Assembly (NCBI GenBank): GCA_947503105.1 | Contig: CANNCM010000001.1 | Location: 248,001 to 312,000 of the forward strand | DNA: 64,000 nucleotides | Direction: 5' to 3' | Origin: an uncultured Flavobacteriaceae bacterium | GTDB taxonomy: Bacteria; Bacteroidota; Bacteroidia; Flavobacteriales; Flavobacteriaceae | Shown: in pieces, positions 44,841-54,754 of the stretch | How positions within the stretch are numbered: the first letter of the stretch is position 1 | Layout: every line of letters starts with the position of its first letter | Notes under the pieces: model-generated | Told to the model about the DNA's origin: nothing | Database searches by the model: none | What the model saw: only the letters and a program-made list of their open reading frames with translations | Translations under genes and position numbers: made by a program

Positions 44841-44880
44841 AAATTCGCCATGTACTACAAACTATGAACATGGCGAATTT
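44841..44880 (+). promoter_or_regulatory. Perfect inverted repeat enclosing the DUF2723 start codon
   Basis: AAATTCGCCATGT (44841-44853) and ACATGGCGAATTT (44868-44880) are exact reverse complements, 13 bp, with a 14-nt loop. The first ATG (44864) is at the 3' end of the loop and the second in-frame ATG (44869) is within the stem. In mRNA this would hide the start region; in DNA it could be a dyad operator. Confidence 0.6.
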
Positions 44881-47800
44881 TAATTTTAAACAATGGACCC
44901 TTATTATTGGTTGGGTTGCATTTGGTATCGCATTTCTGACCTATGCCCTGACTGTAGAACCTACTGTTGGGTTTTGGGACACAGGAGAATATATTTTGAC
45001 TTCCTCAAAACTTGAAGTTGGCCACCCACCAGGGGCGCCATTATTTCAAATGCTAGGTGCGTTTTTCTCCATTTTTGCTTCAGAACCAGCTCAAATTGGT
45101 CTTGTTCTCAATATGATGAGTGCTGCTGCAAGTGCATTTACAATTCTCTTTATGTTTTGGTCCATTGTACTCTTACTACAAAACATTACTCCTGAAAAAT
45201 CTGAACCCAACAATAACAAGCAAAGTGCCATTTTAGGTGCTGCTTTTGTGGGAAGTTTGTCTTTTGCCTTTACAGATTCTTTTTGGTTCAATGCGGTAGA
45301 AACAGAAGTGTATGCCATGGCTACTTTGTTTATGGCTGTCATGTTCTATTTAGGTTTGCGTTGGCAAAATGAAATGCACACCCCAAAAGGAAACCGCTGG
45401 CTGATTTTGATTTCTTTTATTGTGGGGCTTTCGTTTGGTGTACATTTTATGGGCCTTTTGACTATCCCAGCCATAGGTCTTTTGTACTATTTCAAGAATT
45501 ATAAAACCATAACCATTAAAAACTTCATTATTGCCAATGTTGTCGTTGTTGCTATTTTGTTGTTTGTCTTTAAACTTCTAGCTCCAAATATTTTACGCTA
45601 CTTCAGTGCACTAGAAATCTTTTTTATCAATAGTATCGGGTTACCTTTTAATTCGGGGACAATAATTGCCCTTATTCTCTTAGTCCTTTTTATTTATTTT
45701 GGATTAAATTATTCGAAGAAAAAAGGATATGTAATCTTTAACACTGGACTATTGTGTGTCACCTTTATCATCATCGGATTTACAACGTGGTTGATGCTAC
45801 CCATTCGCGCCAACGCCAATGTTCCAGTTAATGAAAATAACCCCTCCAGTGCTCGCGAATTATTGGCCTATTACAATTTGGAGCAATACCCAAAAACACA
45901 TTTATTTTATGGCCCTCAATTCACCGATCAATATGCTGGATTAGATGAAAATCGACCTTATATCGACGATAAACCCAAATATGAAAAAGACGAAAAATCT
46001 GGGCGCTATGTGGTTGTAAATGATTATGAAAATGCCATTCAAAATTACAACAGCAATCATGGTTCATTCTTACCACGGATGTGGAGTGGCGAACACGCCG
46101 AAAATTATATGATATACTCGGGTGCATTAGAATTTTCAATACAGCCGCAGTATAGCATGCAAAATGAACTCCGAAGCCTTGTCAACAACTTCAGAAAATC
46201 AATAGCCGAAGGTGACGTTGATTATGAAGGATATCACGATTTTCTTAAAACTTATGGCCGCTATTTGGATATTGAAAAACCTTCTTTGCTTGACAATATT
46301 TATTACCTTTTTGATTACCAAATTGGATACATGTACTGGCGCTATTTTATGTGGAATTTCGCTGGACGTCAAGACGATATTCAAGGTAAAATGGACTTGC
46401 ATGGCAATTGGATTACTGGAATTGATGTTGTAGATGAATATCTTTTAGGGATTTCTCAAGAAAATCTCCCCAGCGATGTACTGAACAACAAAGCTAGAAA
46501 TACCTATTATTTACTTCCGCTTTTATTAGGATTAATCGGCTTATTTTTTGTGTTCAACAGAGATAAAAAAGTATTTTGGACCATGTTGGTATTTTTCTTA
46601 TTCACAGGAATTGCCATACAAGTCTATACCAATGTTCGGCCTTTCGAACCTCGCGAAAGAGACTATTCTTTGGTGGGATCATTCTATGTCTTCGCACTGT
46701 GGATAGGAATTGGAGTTTATGCCCTTTGGGATAAATTTCAAGCAATGAGTAAATCCAAACTTATGGCCCCTGTAATTAGTATTTTGTGCCTTGTTGCTGT
46801 TCCTGGAATTTTAATAAGTCAGAATTGGGATGATCATGACCGCTCCGAAAGAAGAACTGCTCATGCAATGGCAGTGAATTATTTAGAATCTTGTGCGCCA
46901 AATGCCATCATTTTTACCATTGGAGATAATGACACTTTTCCGCTATGGTATGCCCAAGAAATTGAAGGTATTCGAAGAGATGTCCGTGTGGTCTGTACAA
47001 GTCTTTTTAATGTGGATTGGTATATCGATCAAATGAAACGAAAAGCTTATGAAAGCGACCCTATTCCATCAAAACTCACACATGAGCAATACAAATGGGG
47101 AACACGTGATTATATCATTAAGGAAGTGGTAACTAAAGACACTTTAGATATTAATCAGTTTATAGATTTTATTTCCAGTGACGATGAGCGCACCAAATAT
47201 GGCTATGTTTTAGAACAACAAGGGTATCAAACAAAAGGGCAGCGCAATCAGGATTTGAATGCAAACTATGCCCCTACAGAATTTGTTAGAATTCCTGTCA
47301 ATAAAGAAGCTGTGCTTAAAAACGGGGTCGTTGCTGCCAAAGATGCCGATAAAATTGTAGATTATATAGACATCAAAATTACAGGCCAAGCCATCTATAA
47401 AAACCGAATGATGATGCTCGATATTATTGCACAAAACAACTGGGAACGTCCTATTTACTTTAGCGGTGGCGCCTTTGGTGATGACGATTATATCTGGATG
47501 AAAGACTATCTGCAATTAGATGGTTTTGCTTACAAGCTTGTTCCCATAAAAACGCCTATTCAAAAAGGAAGTCCTTTTATGGGTCGTATAGATACTGAAA
47601 AAATGTACACCCTCATCAAAAACTGGGAATGGGGCAATAGTGGAGATCCAAACATATATCACGATGTCGAAACGCGTAGGAACAGCATTACATACAGAGG
47701 ACACATGGCACGATTGATTGAGGAACTCATCAATGAAAAACAACTTGAAAAAGCAGAAGAAATTGCGGATTTGGCCATGGAAAAAATGCCTGTAGATATT

Positions 47801-48094
47801 TTTGGATACTACACCTTCCTTGAGCCATTTATTGGAGCATATTATGAAGTAGAGGCCAAAGAAAAAGCGCGAGAACTTTATCAGCAAGTTGCGGTGAAGT
47901 ATCAAGAAAATTTGAATTATTTTGGCCAAATTTCTGATGATAATCAATCCAAACACATTCAAAATATCTATTTCGATATTGAGCGTTACAAAGGTTTAGT
48001 GGATACCATTAGTGTGTATGAAGATGAAGATTTCATCAAAACTGAAATGGAAAAATTCAATGGGTACTTACGCCTTTTTACAGGCGAAAATTAA
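44864..48094 (+). CDS. DUF2723 membrane protein, putative GT-C-type O-glycosyltransferase
   Basis: 1076 aa, one of the largest genes here. Helices fill residues 12-30 and 70-320, and a second group 545-660; the remaining 400 residues are soluble. The first outer loop has the DUF2723 signature 'FWDTGEYILTSSKLEVGHPPG' in part, with Asp39/Glu42 in the place of the acidic catalytic pair of GT-C enzymes. The C-terminus contains helical repeats ('LEKAEEIADLAMEKMPVDI') like TPR. Human TMEM260, of the same domain family, is reported to be a protein O-mannosyltransferase, so a role in O-glycosylating exported proteins is plausible; the acceptor is unknown. The start codon sits inside a strong hairpin. 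Confidence 0.83.
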   Translation: MNMANFNFKQWTLIIGWVAFGIAFLTYALTVEPTVGFWDTGEYILTSSKLEVGHPPGAPLFQMLGAFFSIFASEPAQIGLVLNMMSAAASAFTILFMFWSIVLLLQNITPEKSEPNNNKQSAILGAAFVGSLSFAFTDSFWFNAVETEVYAMATLFMAVMFYLGLRWQNEMHTPKGNRWLILISFIVGLSFGVHFMGLLTIPAIGLLYYFKNYKTITIKNFIIANVVVVAILLFVFKLLAPNILRYFSALEIFFINSIGLPFNSGTIIALILLVLFIYFGLNYSKKKGYVIFNTGLLCVTFIIIGFTTWLMLPIRANANVPVNENNPSSARELLAYYNLEQYPKTHLFYGPQFTDQYAGLDENRPYIDDKPKYEKDEKSGRYVVVNDYENAIQNYNSNHGSFLPRMWSGEHAENYMIYSGALEFSIQPQYSMQNELRSLVNNFRKSIAEGDVDYEGYHDFLKTYGRYLDIEKPSLLDNIYYLFDYQIGYMYWRYFMWNFAGRQDDIQGKMDLHGNWITGIDVVDEYLLGISQENLPSDVLNNKARNTYYLLPLLLGLIGLFFVFNRDKKVFWTMLVFFLFTGIAIQVYTNVRPFEPRERDYSLVGSFYVFALWIGIGVYALWDKFQAMSKSKLMAPVISILCLVAVPGILISQNWDDHDRSERRTAHAMAVNYLESCAPNAIIFTIGDNDTFPLWYAQEIEGIRRDVRVVCTSLFNVDWYIDQMKRKAYESDPIPSKLTHEQYKWGTRDYIIKEVVTKDTLDINQFIDFISSDDERTKYGYVLEQQGYQTKGQRNQDLNANYAPTEFVRIPVNKEAVLKNGVVAAKDADKIVDYIDIKITGQAIYKNRMMMLDIIAQNNWERPIYFSGGAFGDDDYIWMKDYLQLDGFAYKLVPIKTPIQKGSPFMGRIDTEKMYTLIKNWEWGNSGDPNIYHDVETRRNSITYRGHMARLIEELINEKQLEKAEEIADLAMEKMPVDIFGYYTFLEPFIGAYYEVEAKEKARELYQQVAVKYQENLNYFGQISDDNQSKHIQNIYFDIERYKGLVDTISVYEDEDFIKTEMEKFNGYLRLFTGEN

Positions 48095-48135
48095 TTGGTT
48101 TACTGCCAAGAATTGAGTGCCGTAGAGTTGTTTGG

Positions 48136-48432
48136 CTACATATGATTTTGCATAAGTCCAATGATAGTGTTGGCATCCAGTTCCCCGCTTTGCCTCCATT
48201 TCATATCACCAGATTTGTAGATGATAAGCGTAGGCAATCCTTTTATTCTTAAGGCTTCGGAAAGGGCTTGATTTTTATCAACGTCTATTTTAATGACTTT
48301 GGCTTTGTCTCCTAGTGCAGCAGCCACGTCTCGAAGCACATCGTGCATGGCATTCGAAGCATCGTCCCATTCTGTGAAAAAATCAAAAAGAACAGGGACT
48401 TCAACATCTATTAATTCTCCAAATTTGGACAT
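48136..48432 (-). CDS. Thioredoxin-fold protein without the CxxC active site
   Basis: 98 aa, the size of a thioredoxin. Beta-alpha pattern and several landmarks are kept: 'VPVLFDFFTEW', 'AKVIKIDVDKNQ', 'LRIKGLPTLIIYKSGDMKWRQSGEL' in blocks, including the cis-proline (GLPT). Where thioredoxins have W-CGPC-K it reads W-DDAS-N (residues 22-27), and there is no Cys in the protein at all. It cannot do disulfide exchange. Its role could be binding or chaperoning. It stands alone between DUF2723 (convergent) and the metallophosphoesterase. Confidence 0.8.
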   Translation of the reverse strand: MSKFGELIDVEVPVLFDFFTEWDDASNAMHDVLRDVAAALGDKAKVIKIDVDKNQALSEALRIKGLPTLIIYKSGDMKWRQSGELDANTIIGLMQNHM

Positions 48433-48547
48433 GATATTGCATTTTAGTTAACGATTTGACGTGTAGTTTGTTAAATCATCTATTACAATATTAAAAAAAG
48501 AAAATTAAATCTGGACTATTTTTGTAAATATTTAAGCAAATAACAGG

Positions 48548-49783
48548 TTATTTAACCTCTTGTTTGCCTTTTTTTAATGTAATAACTGTAATTTCTGGCC
48601 AAATGCCCACTCGTCCTGGAAAGGCCAAAAACCCAAAACCACGGTTGACATTGAGATACTGACCGGCTTGTTTATACACCCCTGCCCAGTATTTGTAGCG
48701 CCATTTTATGGGACTCCATTTTATAAGTCCTGGAATTTCTATACCAAATTGCATTCCATGAGTATGGCCACTTAGTGTAAGATGATAGTGCATTTCATCT
48801 TTTGTAATCTCATATTCCCAATGCGAAGGATCGTGGCTCAATACTATTTTAAAATCATCTTTAGAAATCTGTGAGGTTGCTTGTTTCAAATCTCCTTTCT
48901 GTTTAAAACCTTTTCCCCAGTTTTCTACACCAATAATTGCAATACGCGCCTCTTTTTTCTCTATGAATTTTGATGTATTCAACAGCAATTGAAACCCCAT
49001 TTCTTTTTGAAGCTTCAACATGTCCTGAAAATTTTTCGTTTTGTCTTCTTCTGATGGCCAACGCATATAATCTCCATAATCATGATTACCCAAAACAGAA
49101 AATATGCCGTCTTTGGCTCTTAGTTTTGAAAACAATGCCTTCCACGGCTCCATTTCGGAGGTTTTGCTATTGACCAAATCTCCTGTAAACATGATGACAT
49201 CCGAAGCTTGTTCATTTATTAAATCTATGGCATATTCAATTTTTTCTTTTTTGTCAAAACTACCACTATGAATATCGCTTATTTGTGTGATTTTATAGCC
49301 GTCAAATTCGAGCGGTAAATCCTCAAAAAACAATGTGTATTTGAGGACTTTAAAATTATACTTCCCCTTTGTAATTCCATATAAAATTGACAAAAAAGGG
49401 AGAGCTGCGACTCCCAAAGCCAATTGTCCGATAATTTTTCTACGCCCTTTGAAAAAAGCAGCACTTGAAGGAGGTTCTGCGGTAATTTTATTGAAAATTG
49501 CTTCGAAAAGTCGAAACACATCTTCGCCAAACATGCTTATAATTAAAACTAATTTAGGCACATAAAACAATACAAAAAGTGCAAAGGCGGTATAAAACCC
49601 TTGATTTATTCCAGAATAACGATCGAGATTTATAGACTGATAAATAATATTTCCTAAAATGATAAAAGAACAAACAATATACATTGCTGTTACCCAAGGG
49701 TTTTTTGTAGCACTCCTCAAGCTTTGTAGAGCATAAAAATCAAGGGCCAGGACAATTCCAATAAAAATTATAAGTCTAATCAT
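48548..49783 (-). CDS. Membrane-anchored metallophosphoesterase (calcineurin-like)
   Basis: 411 aa. The N-terminal 140 residues hold about four helices (2-20, 33-51, 66-86, 117-136). The catalytic domain follows with all metal motifs in order: 'ITQISDIHSGSFD', 'IMFTGDLVNSK', 'VLGNHDYGDYMR', 'IVLSHDPSHWEY' and 'LTLSGHTHGMQFG'. It resembles the YkuE/YaeI class of phosphodiesterases, which act on lipid or nucleotide substrates near the membrane. The substrate is not known. Nearest neighbour is 115 bp away, so it is probably transcribed alone. Confidence 0.9.
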   Translation of the reverse strand: MIRLIIFIGIVLALDFYALQSLRSATKNPWVTAMYIVCSFIILGNIIYQSINLDRYSGINQGFYTAFALFVLFYVPKLVLIISMFGEDVFRLFEAIFNKITAEPPSSAAFFKGRRKIIGQLALGVAALPFLSILYGITKGKYNFKVLKYTLFFEDLPLEFDGYKITQISDIHSGSFDKKEKIEYAIDLINEQASDVIMFTGDLVNSKTSEMEPWKALFSKLRAKDGIFSVLGNHDYGDYMRWPSEEDKTKNFQDMLKLQKEMGFQLLLNTSKFIEKKEARIAIIGVENWGKGFKQKGDLKQATSQISKDDFKIVLSHDPSHWEYEITKDEMHYHLTLSGHTHGMQFGIEIPGLIKWSPIKWRYKYWAGVYKQAGQYLNVNRGFGFLAFPGRVGIWPEITVITLKKGKQEVK

Positions 49784-49977
49784 TTTTAAAAACTTGGCGC
49801 AAAAATACTATAAAACTTTAGTTTCTTGGGATGAATAAAATTATTTAACTATTGTTTTAGATTTCTTTAATTGTTAGTATATTTCACAAAACTAACACAA
49901 CACCTTTCGTAAAAGAAAATGCATGCGTTCTTGTTTGAGCCGTTACAATTTTCGTCGAAAAAAATATTACAGAACTT

Positions 49978-51645
49978 ATGAATTCAAAACAAAACCAGTC
50001 TGCACTCACAACTTTAGTTACCGTTTTCTTCTTTTGGGGGTTTATCGCTGCTTCAAATGGGGTCTTTATTCCTTTTTGTAAAACGTATTTTAACATCGAT
50101 CAATTTCAATCTCAATTGGTAGATTTTGCATTTTATGGCGCCTACTATTTAGGCGCATTATTTCTTTTTGTAATATCCAGCGGTATCAAAAAAGATGTTT
50201 TGAATAGTTGGGGCTACAAAAAAGCTATTGTATATGGACTGCTCATTTCTGCTCTTGGCGCTTTGCTTATGTATCCTTTTATTGATGGCGCTCAACAAGG
50301 TGATACTCCTGTTTTTTATCTGGTTCTTGTGGCTCTTTTTATTGTAGGTCTTGGATTCTCTTTACAACAAACAGCAGCGAATCCTTTTGTTTATTCTTTA
50401 GGAGAAGCTGAAAAAGGCTCACAACGTCTAAATTTGGCTGGCGGAGTCAACTCTTTTGGAACAACAATTGGCCCTATTGTTATTGCGCTTATTATTTTTG
50501 GATCTACCCCTTTATCGGGGGATGAACTAAATCAAATGATAAAAAATAATGAGATTACACTAACAACTGTTCAACTTCTGTACATTGGTGTTGGTGTTTT
50601 GTTTTTAGCTGCTGCTGCACTTTTTCACTTTTCAAAAAATTTAAAAAATACAAAATCAGATGATCGCTTTGAGGCTGCAAGCAAAGCTAAAAATACACTT
50701 GTTGGACTTACTGTTATTATTGCAATTTGCTTTGGAGTAATATTCAATACCTATACCAGTGGAGAAGAGGCAACAACTGCCATTGAAAATACAAGATTGA
50801 TTTTACTATTTGTGGCACTATTGGCCGTCATTGGAAGTGTTTTCTTTGCCAACTCTCGGGCGTCCAAAAATCCAAAAGGATGGGGGGCTATGAAGTATCC
50901 TCAACTTGTTTTGGGCATGCTTGCAATATTTACCTATGTAGGCGTCGAAGTTACTATTCAAAGTAACTTAGGAGAGCTGTTAAAATCTGTTGCAGATACA
51001 GTTAATAACTTGAACCCCCTTGGGCTCAAAGTGATGAATGATGCCGAAATTGCACCATTCATTTCGCTGTACTGGGGAGGATTAATGATCGGTCGTTGGG
51101 TTGGTGCCATTACAGTTTTCAACCCTAGTAAAGGCCTAAAAAAATGGCTGCTAATACTCGTTCCATATGTTGCATTTGGGGTGATACTTTTGGTCAACTT
51201 TGGAAAATATTCTTCAAATGAAATTCTTTTGTTCAGTATTTGCATCGCAACTCAAATTGGTGGTTTTTTCTTAGCAAAAGACAATCCAATTGCAACCTTA
51301 AAAATCTTTAGTCTTCTTGGCATTACAGGCATGTTAATCGGAGTTTTTGCATCAGGACAATTGGCGCTATTTGCTCTACTTTCTGGCGGACTATTTTGCT
51401 CTATCATGTGGCCGTGTATTTTTGCACTAAGCATCACAGGACTAGGAAAATATACCGCACAAGGGTCTGCATTTTTAATCATGATGATTTTGGGCGGTGC
51501 TATTATTCCACCACTTCAAGGAAAACTTGCAGACATTTTCAGTATTCAATCCTCATATTGGATAGCTGTTTTATGCTTTGTTTATTTATTGTTCTATACA
51601 TTCAAAACGAAAGCCGCATTACAAAAACAAGGCCTTCAACCCTAA
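49978..51645 (+). CDS. MFS transporter, FucP/GluP-like sugar permease with two extra helices
   Basis: 555 aa, versus about 430 in FucP and GluP. The N-terminus '[24 protein letters not shown]' (in part), '[13 protein letters not shown]' and '[37 protein letters not shown]' (in blocks) are typical of the L-fucose/glucose-galactose proton symporter family. An insert between the sixth and seventh core helices (about residues 238-300) adds two hydrophobic segments, '[18 protein letters not shown]' and '[18 protein letters not shown]'. Sugar uptake is likely, the exact substrate unknown. It ends 13 bp before polA and may be co-transcribed with it. Confidence 0.86.
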   Translation: MNSKQNQSALTTLVTVFFFWGFIAASNGVFIPFCKTYFNIDQFQSQLVDFAFYGAYYLGALFLFVISSGIKKDVLNSWGYKKAIVYGLLISALGALLMYPFIDGAQQGDTPVFYLVLVALFIVGLGFSLQQTAANPFVYSLGEAEKGSQRLNLAGGVNSFGTTIGPIVIALIIFGSTPLSGDELNQMIKNNEITLTTVQLLYIGVGVLFLAAAALFHFSKNLKNTKSDDRFEAASKAKNTLVGLTVIIAICFGVIFNTYTSGEEATTAIENTRLILLFVALLAVIGSVFFANSRASKNPKGWGAMKYPQLVLGMLAIFTYVGVEVTIQSNLGELLKSVADTVNNLNPLGLKVMNDAEIAPFISLYWGGLMIGRWVGAITVFNPSKGLKKWLLILVPYVAFGVILLVNFGKYSSNEILLFSICIATQIGGFFLAKDNPIATLKIFSLLGITGMLIGVFASGQLALFALLSGGLFCSIMWPCIFALSITGLGKYTAQGSAFLIMMILGGAIIPPLQGKLADIFSIQSSYWIAVLCFVYLLFYTFKTKAALQKQGLQP

Positions 51646-51658
51646 TATTAAAAAAATT

Positions 51659-54499
51659 ATGGCGCAACAAAAACGCTTATTTCTTCTTGATGCCTATGCT
51701 CTTATTTTTAGGGGCTACTATGCATTTATCAAAAACCCAAGAATCAACTCAAAGGGGCTAGATACTTCTGCAATTCTTGGGTTTACAAACTCTTTGTTGG
51801 ATGTTATAAAACGAGAGCGTCCAGATCATTTGGCCGTTTGTTTTGATAAAGGAGGAAGTGCAGATCGTTTAGAGGTTTTTCCAGAATATAAAGCAAATCG
51901 TGATGAAACCCCCGAAGGGATTAAAGTTGCGGTTCCCTACATCTATAAAATATTGGAAGCCATGCATATCCCAATTATGGTCAAAGAAGGTTATGAAGCC
52001 GACGATATTATTGGTACACTCGCCAAAAAAGCTGAAAAAGAGGGCTATCAGACCTACATGGTAACTCCTGATAAAGATTTTGCTCAACTTGTCAGTGACA
52101 ATATTTTCATGTACCGCCCAATGTTTGGTGGCGGGTATGAAACATGGGGTGTCGAAGAGGTTAAAGAAAAATTTGAGGTTCAAGATCCAAAACAAGTCAT
52201 TGACTTTTTGGGAATGAAAGGCGATGCTGTTGATAATATCCCTGGACTTCCTGGTGTTGGCGACAAAACAGCCAAAAAATTTATCAATCTTTATGGCAGC
52301 ATGGAAGGGCTCATTGAAAACACCCACGAGCTTAAAGGTAAAATGAAAGAAAAAGTTGAAGCCAATGCAGAACTCGGATTGCTTTCAAAAAAACTGGCCA
52401 CAATTTTATTGGATGTCCCTGTTGACTTTGATGCCAAAAATTTTGAACTAGACCAACCAGACCATGACAAAGTAAATGAAATTTTTCAAGAACTGGAATT
52501 CAGACGTTTGATTGAAAATTTCAAAAAAACCTTTGCAATAAACAACACTAGTACTTCTGAAACAGAAACTATATCTTCAGAAAAAACAACTCCAAAAGCC
52601 ACAAAAAACACAACAGCAGGAACAGGTCAGTTTTCGCTTTTTGATGCGCCACAAGAAGACAACAATCCAACGGCCTCGTTTGAAAGATCAACAATTAAGT
52701 CTGTAGCACACTTTTATCAATTTATTGATAGTGATTTCGCTATGGATCTATTTATCAAACAACTTTTGGAGAAAAAATCGGTTTGTTTTGATACTGAAAC
52801 AACCGCCCTCAACGCTCTTGAAGCAACGCTGGTTGGAATTGCTTTTTCGTGGGAGGCACACAAAGGATATTATGTGCCATTTCCAGAAGATCAAGACAAA
52901 GCGCAGCAACGAATTGAACAACTTAGGCCTTTCTTTGAAAATTCAAACATTGAAAAAATAGGTCAAAATTTAAAATATGATATCAAAGTGTTGAATAAAT
53001 ACAACCTTTCTGTAGAAGGCCCTTTATTTGATACTATGATTGCGCATTATCTTATCAATCCAGATCGGCGACATAATATGAATATTTTGGCAGAAACTTA
53101 CCTCAACTACACGCCTATGGCCATTGAGGAGTTGATTGGAAAAAAAGGGAAACATCAAAAATCGATGCGGAGTGTAGGCTTGGAAACAATTACCGAATAT
53201 GCTGTTGAGGATGCCGATATCACATTTCAATTGGCTCAGCATTTCAAGAAAGAAATGTCTGATGCGAATACACTAAATCTTTTTAATTCTATTGAAATTC
53301 CATTAATAAAAGTACTCGCTTCTATGGAATTAGAAGGGATTCGGTTAGATGTTGATTTCCTCAAAAGTTTGTCTTTAGATTTAAATAAAGACATCAAAAC
53401 TCTTGAACAAAAAATATTTGATACCGCAGGAGAGGTTTTTAATATTGCATCACCAAAACAATTGGGTGTGATTTTGTTTGAAAAATTAAACCTCGTTGAT
53501 AAGCCAAAAAAAACAAAAACAGGGCAATACAGCACCGCCGAAGACGTGCTTTCGTATTTGGCTAAAGACCATGAAATTATCAGAAATATTTTGAAATATA
53601 GAGCACTAGCGAAACTAAAAAGCACCTATGTTGATGCATTGCCAGAACAAGTTTTGGAGAGAACTGGACGAATCCATACGGAGTATTTGCAAACTGTTGC
53701 CGCTACAGGGCGTTTAAGCAGCATCAATCCAAATCTTCAAAACATTCCTATACGAACAGAACGTGGGCGTCAAGTTCGAAAAGCATTTGTACCAAGAAAT
53801 GAAAATTATATTTTGCTTGCAGCAGATTATTCTCAAATTGAACTGCGTGTTATTGCCGCTTTAAGTGAAGAGGAAACCATGATTGAAGCCTTTAAAAATG
53901 GGGAAGATATTCATGCCTCTACGGCTTCTAAAGTATTCAATGTGCCAATTTCTGAAGTCAATCGCGAACAGCGAAGCAATGCAAAAACCGTAAATTTTGG
54001 TATTATCTATGGCGTTTCTGCCTTTGGATTGAGCAATCAAACGGATTTAAACAGAACAGAAGCCAAGGCGCTTATTGACACCTACTATGCTACTTATCCA
54101 AAATTACGAGCATATATTGCAGATCAAGTTGATTTTGCAAGAGACAATGGTTATGTCAAAACAATATCTGATCGCCGTAGATATTTAAAAGATATCCATT
54201 CTAGAAATGCCGTTGTTCGAGGCGCTGCTGAGCGTAATGCCGTGAATGCGCCAATTCAGGGAAGTGCAGCGGATATCATCAAAATTGCGATGATTAATAT
54301 TCACAGAAAACTCAACGAAGACGGTTTCAAAAGCAAGATGCTTTTACAAGTGCATGACGAACTCGTTTTTGATGTTTATAAACCTGAGCTCCAAAGTATT
54401 AAAGCAATGATAAAAGCGGAAATGGAAAATGCGTACACCATGGTGGTTCCGCTAGACGTAGAAGTGGACAGCGGTGAAAACTGGTTAGAAGCCCATTAA
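51659..54499 (+). CDS. polA: DNA polymerase I
   Basis: 946 aa from the ATG at 51659-51661; the frame extends 27 codons further back into the MFS gene, which is rejected. Three domains: 5'-3' exonuclease (about 1-290, 'FLLDAYALIFRGYYAF', 'KEGYEADDIIGTLA', 'PGLPGVGDKTAKKF'), 3'-5' exonuclease (about 355-550, intact 'VCFDTETTALNAL'), and polymerase (about 570-946, 'ATGRLSSINPNLQNIPIRT', 'LAADYSQIELRVIAALS', 'LLQVHDELVFDVYK'). The proofreading Asp/Glu are kept. The last 54 bases (54446-54499) are duplicated exactly at 55496-55549. Confidence 0.98.
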   Translation: MAQQKRLFLLDAYALIFRGYYAFIKNPRINSKGLDTSAILGFTNSLLDVIKRERPDHLAVCFDKGGSADRLEVFPEYKANRDETPEGIKVAVPYIYKILEAMHIPIMVKEGYEADDIIGTLAKKAEKEGYQTYMVTPDKDFAQLVSDNIFMYRPMFGGGYETWGVEEVKEKFEVQDPKQVIDFLGMKGDAVDNIPGLPGVGDKTAKKFINLYGSMEGLIENTHELKGKMKEKVEANAELGLLSKKLATILLDVPVDFDAKNFELDQPDHDKVNEIFQELEFRRLIENFKKTFAINNTSTSETETISSEKTTPKATKNTTAGTGQFSLFDAPQEDNNPTASFERSTIKSVAHFYQFIDSDFAMDLFIKQLLEKKSVCFDTETTALNALEATLVGIAFSWEAHKGYYVPFPEDQDKAQQRIEQLRPFFENSNIEKIGQNLKYDIKVLNKYNLSVEGPLFDTMIAHYLINPDRRHNMNILAETYLNYTPMAIEELIGKKGKHQKSMRSVGLETITEYAVEDADITFQLAQHFKKEMSDANTLNLFNSIEIPLIKVLASMELEGIRLDVDFLKSLSLDLNKDIKTLEQKIFDTAGEVFNIASPKQLGVILFEKLNLVDKPKKTKTGQYSTAEDVLSYLAKDHEIIRNILKYRALAKLKSTYVDALPEQVLERTGRIHTEYLQTVAATGRLSSINPNLQNIPIRTERGRQVRKAFVPRNENYILLAADYSQIELRVIAALSEEETMIEAFKNGEDIHASTASKVFNVPISEVNREQRSNAKTVNFGIIYGVSAFGLSNQTDLNRTEAKALIDTYYATYPKLRAYIADQVDFARDNGYVKTISDRRRYLKDIHSRNAVVRGAAERNAVNAPIQGSAADIIKIAMINIHRKLNEDGFKSKMLLQVHDELVFDVYKPELQSIKAMIKAEMENAYTMVVPLDVEVDSGENWLEAH
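54446..54499 (+). repeat. 54-bp direct repeat, copy 1 (polA 3' end)
   Basis: Begins exactly at the codon GTT of 'VVPLDVEV' and runs through the polA stop TAA. Identical in all 54 positions to 55496-55549. Flanks differ on both sides (preceding base G here, T there; following base C here, A there), so this is the full extent. The start is GTTCCGCTAGACGTAGAAGT. Confidence 0.95.
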
Positions 54500-54528
54500 C
54501 TTTAAATGTTAAAGTCTTTATTTTTTTT
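54499..54528 (+). terminator. Probable terminator downstream of polA
   Basis: ACTTTAA (54499-54505), loop ATG, TTAAAGT (54509-54515), followed by CTTTATTTTTTTT. The stem is short and AT-rich but the T-tract is long. It begins at the last base of the polA stop, inside the inserted segment. Confidence 0.5.
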
Positions 54529-54754
54529 GGAACCCTATTCTTTTTTTTACTAAGTTTATACTGATTATGACCCCAAGTCTAAATCTTCAAAAGTAACTTA
54601 ACTGAAGTTTTAGCAATTATTTTATTTGAATTTAAGTGGATCTTGGGAAACTAGAGTGCTGTGGCACTTAAACAAAAAAGACTTTGTAAATGGATATCAA
54701 TGATTTGATGAAAAAGAATTCCAAATAAGCTTAAATTAAATATTTTAAGCAGCG

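Noticed and set aside
54690-54728. 12-codon frame starting MDINDLMKKN
   Set aside because: Too short and AT-rich to support; no regulatory signal in front.
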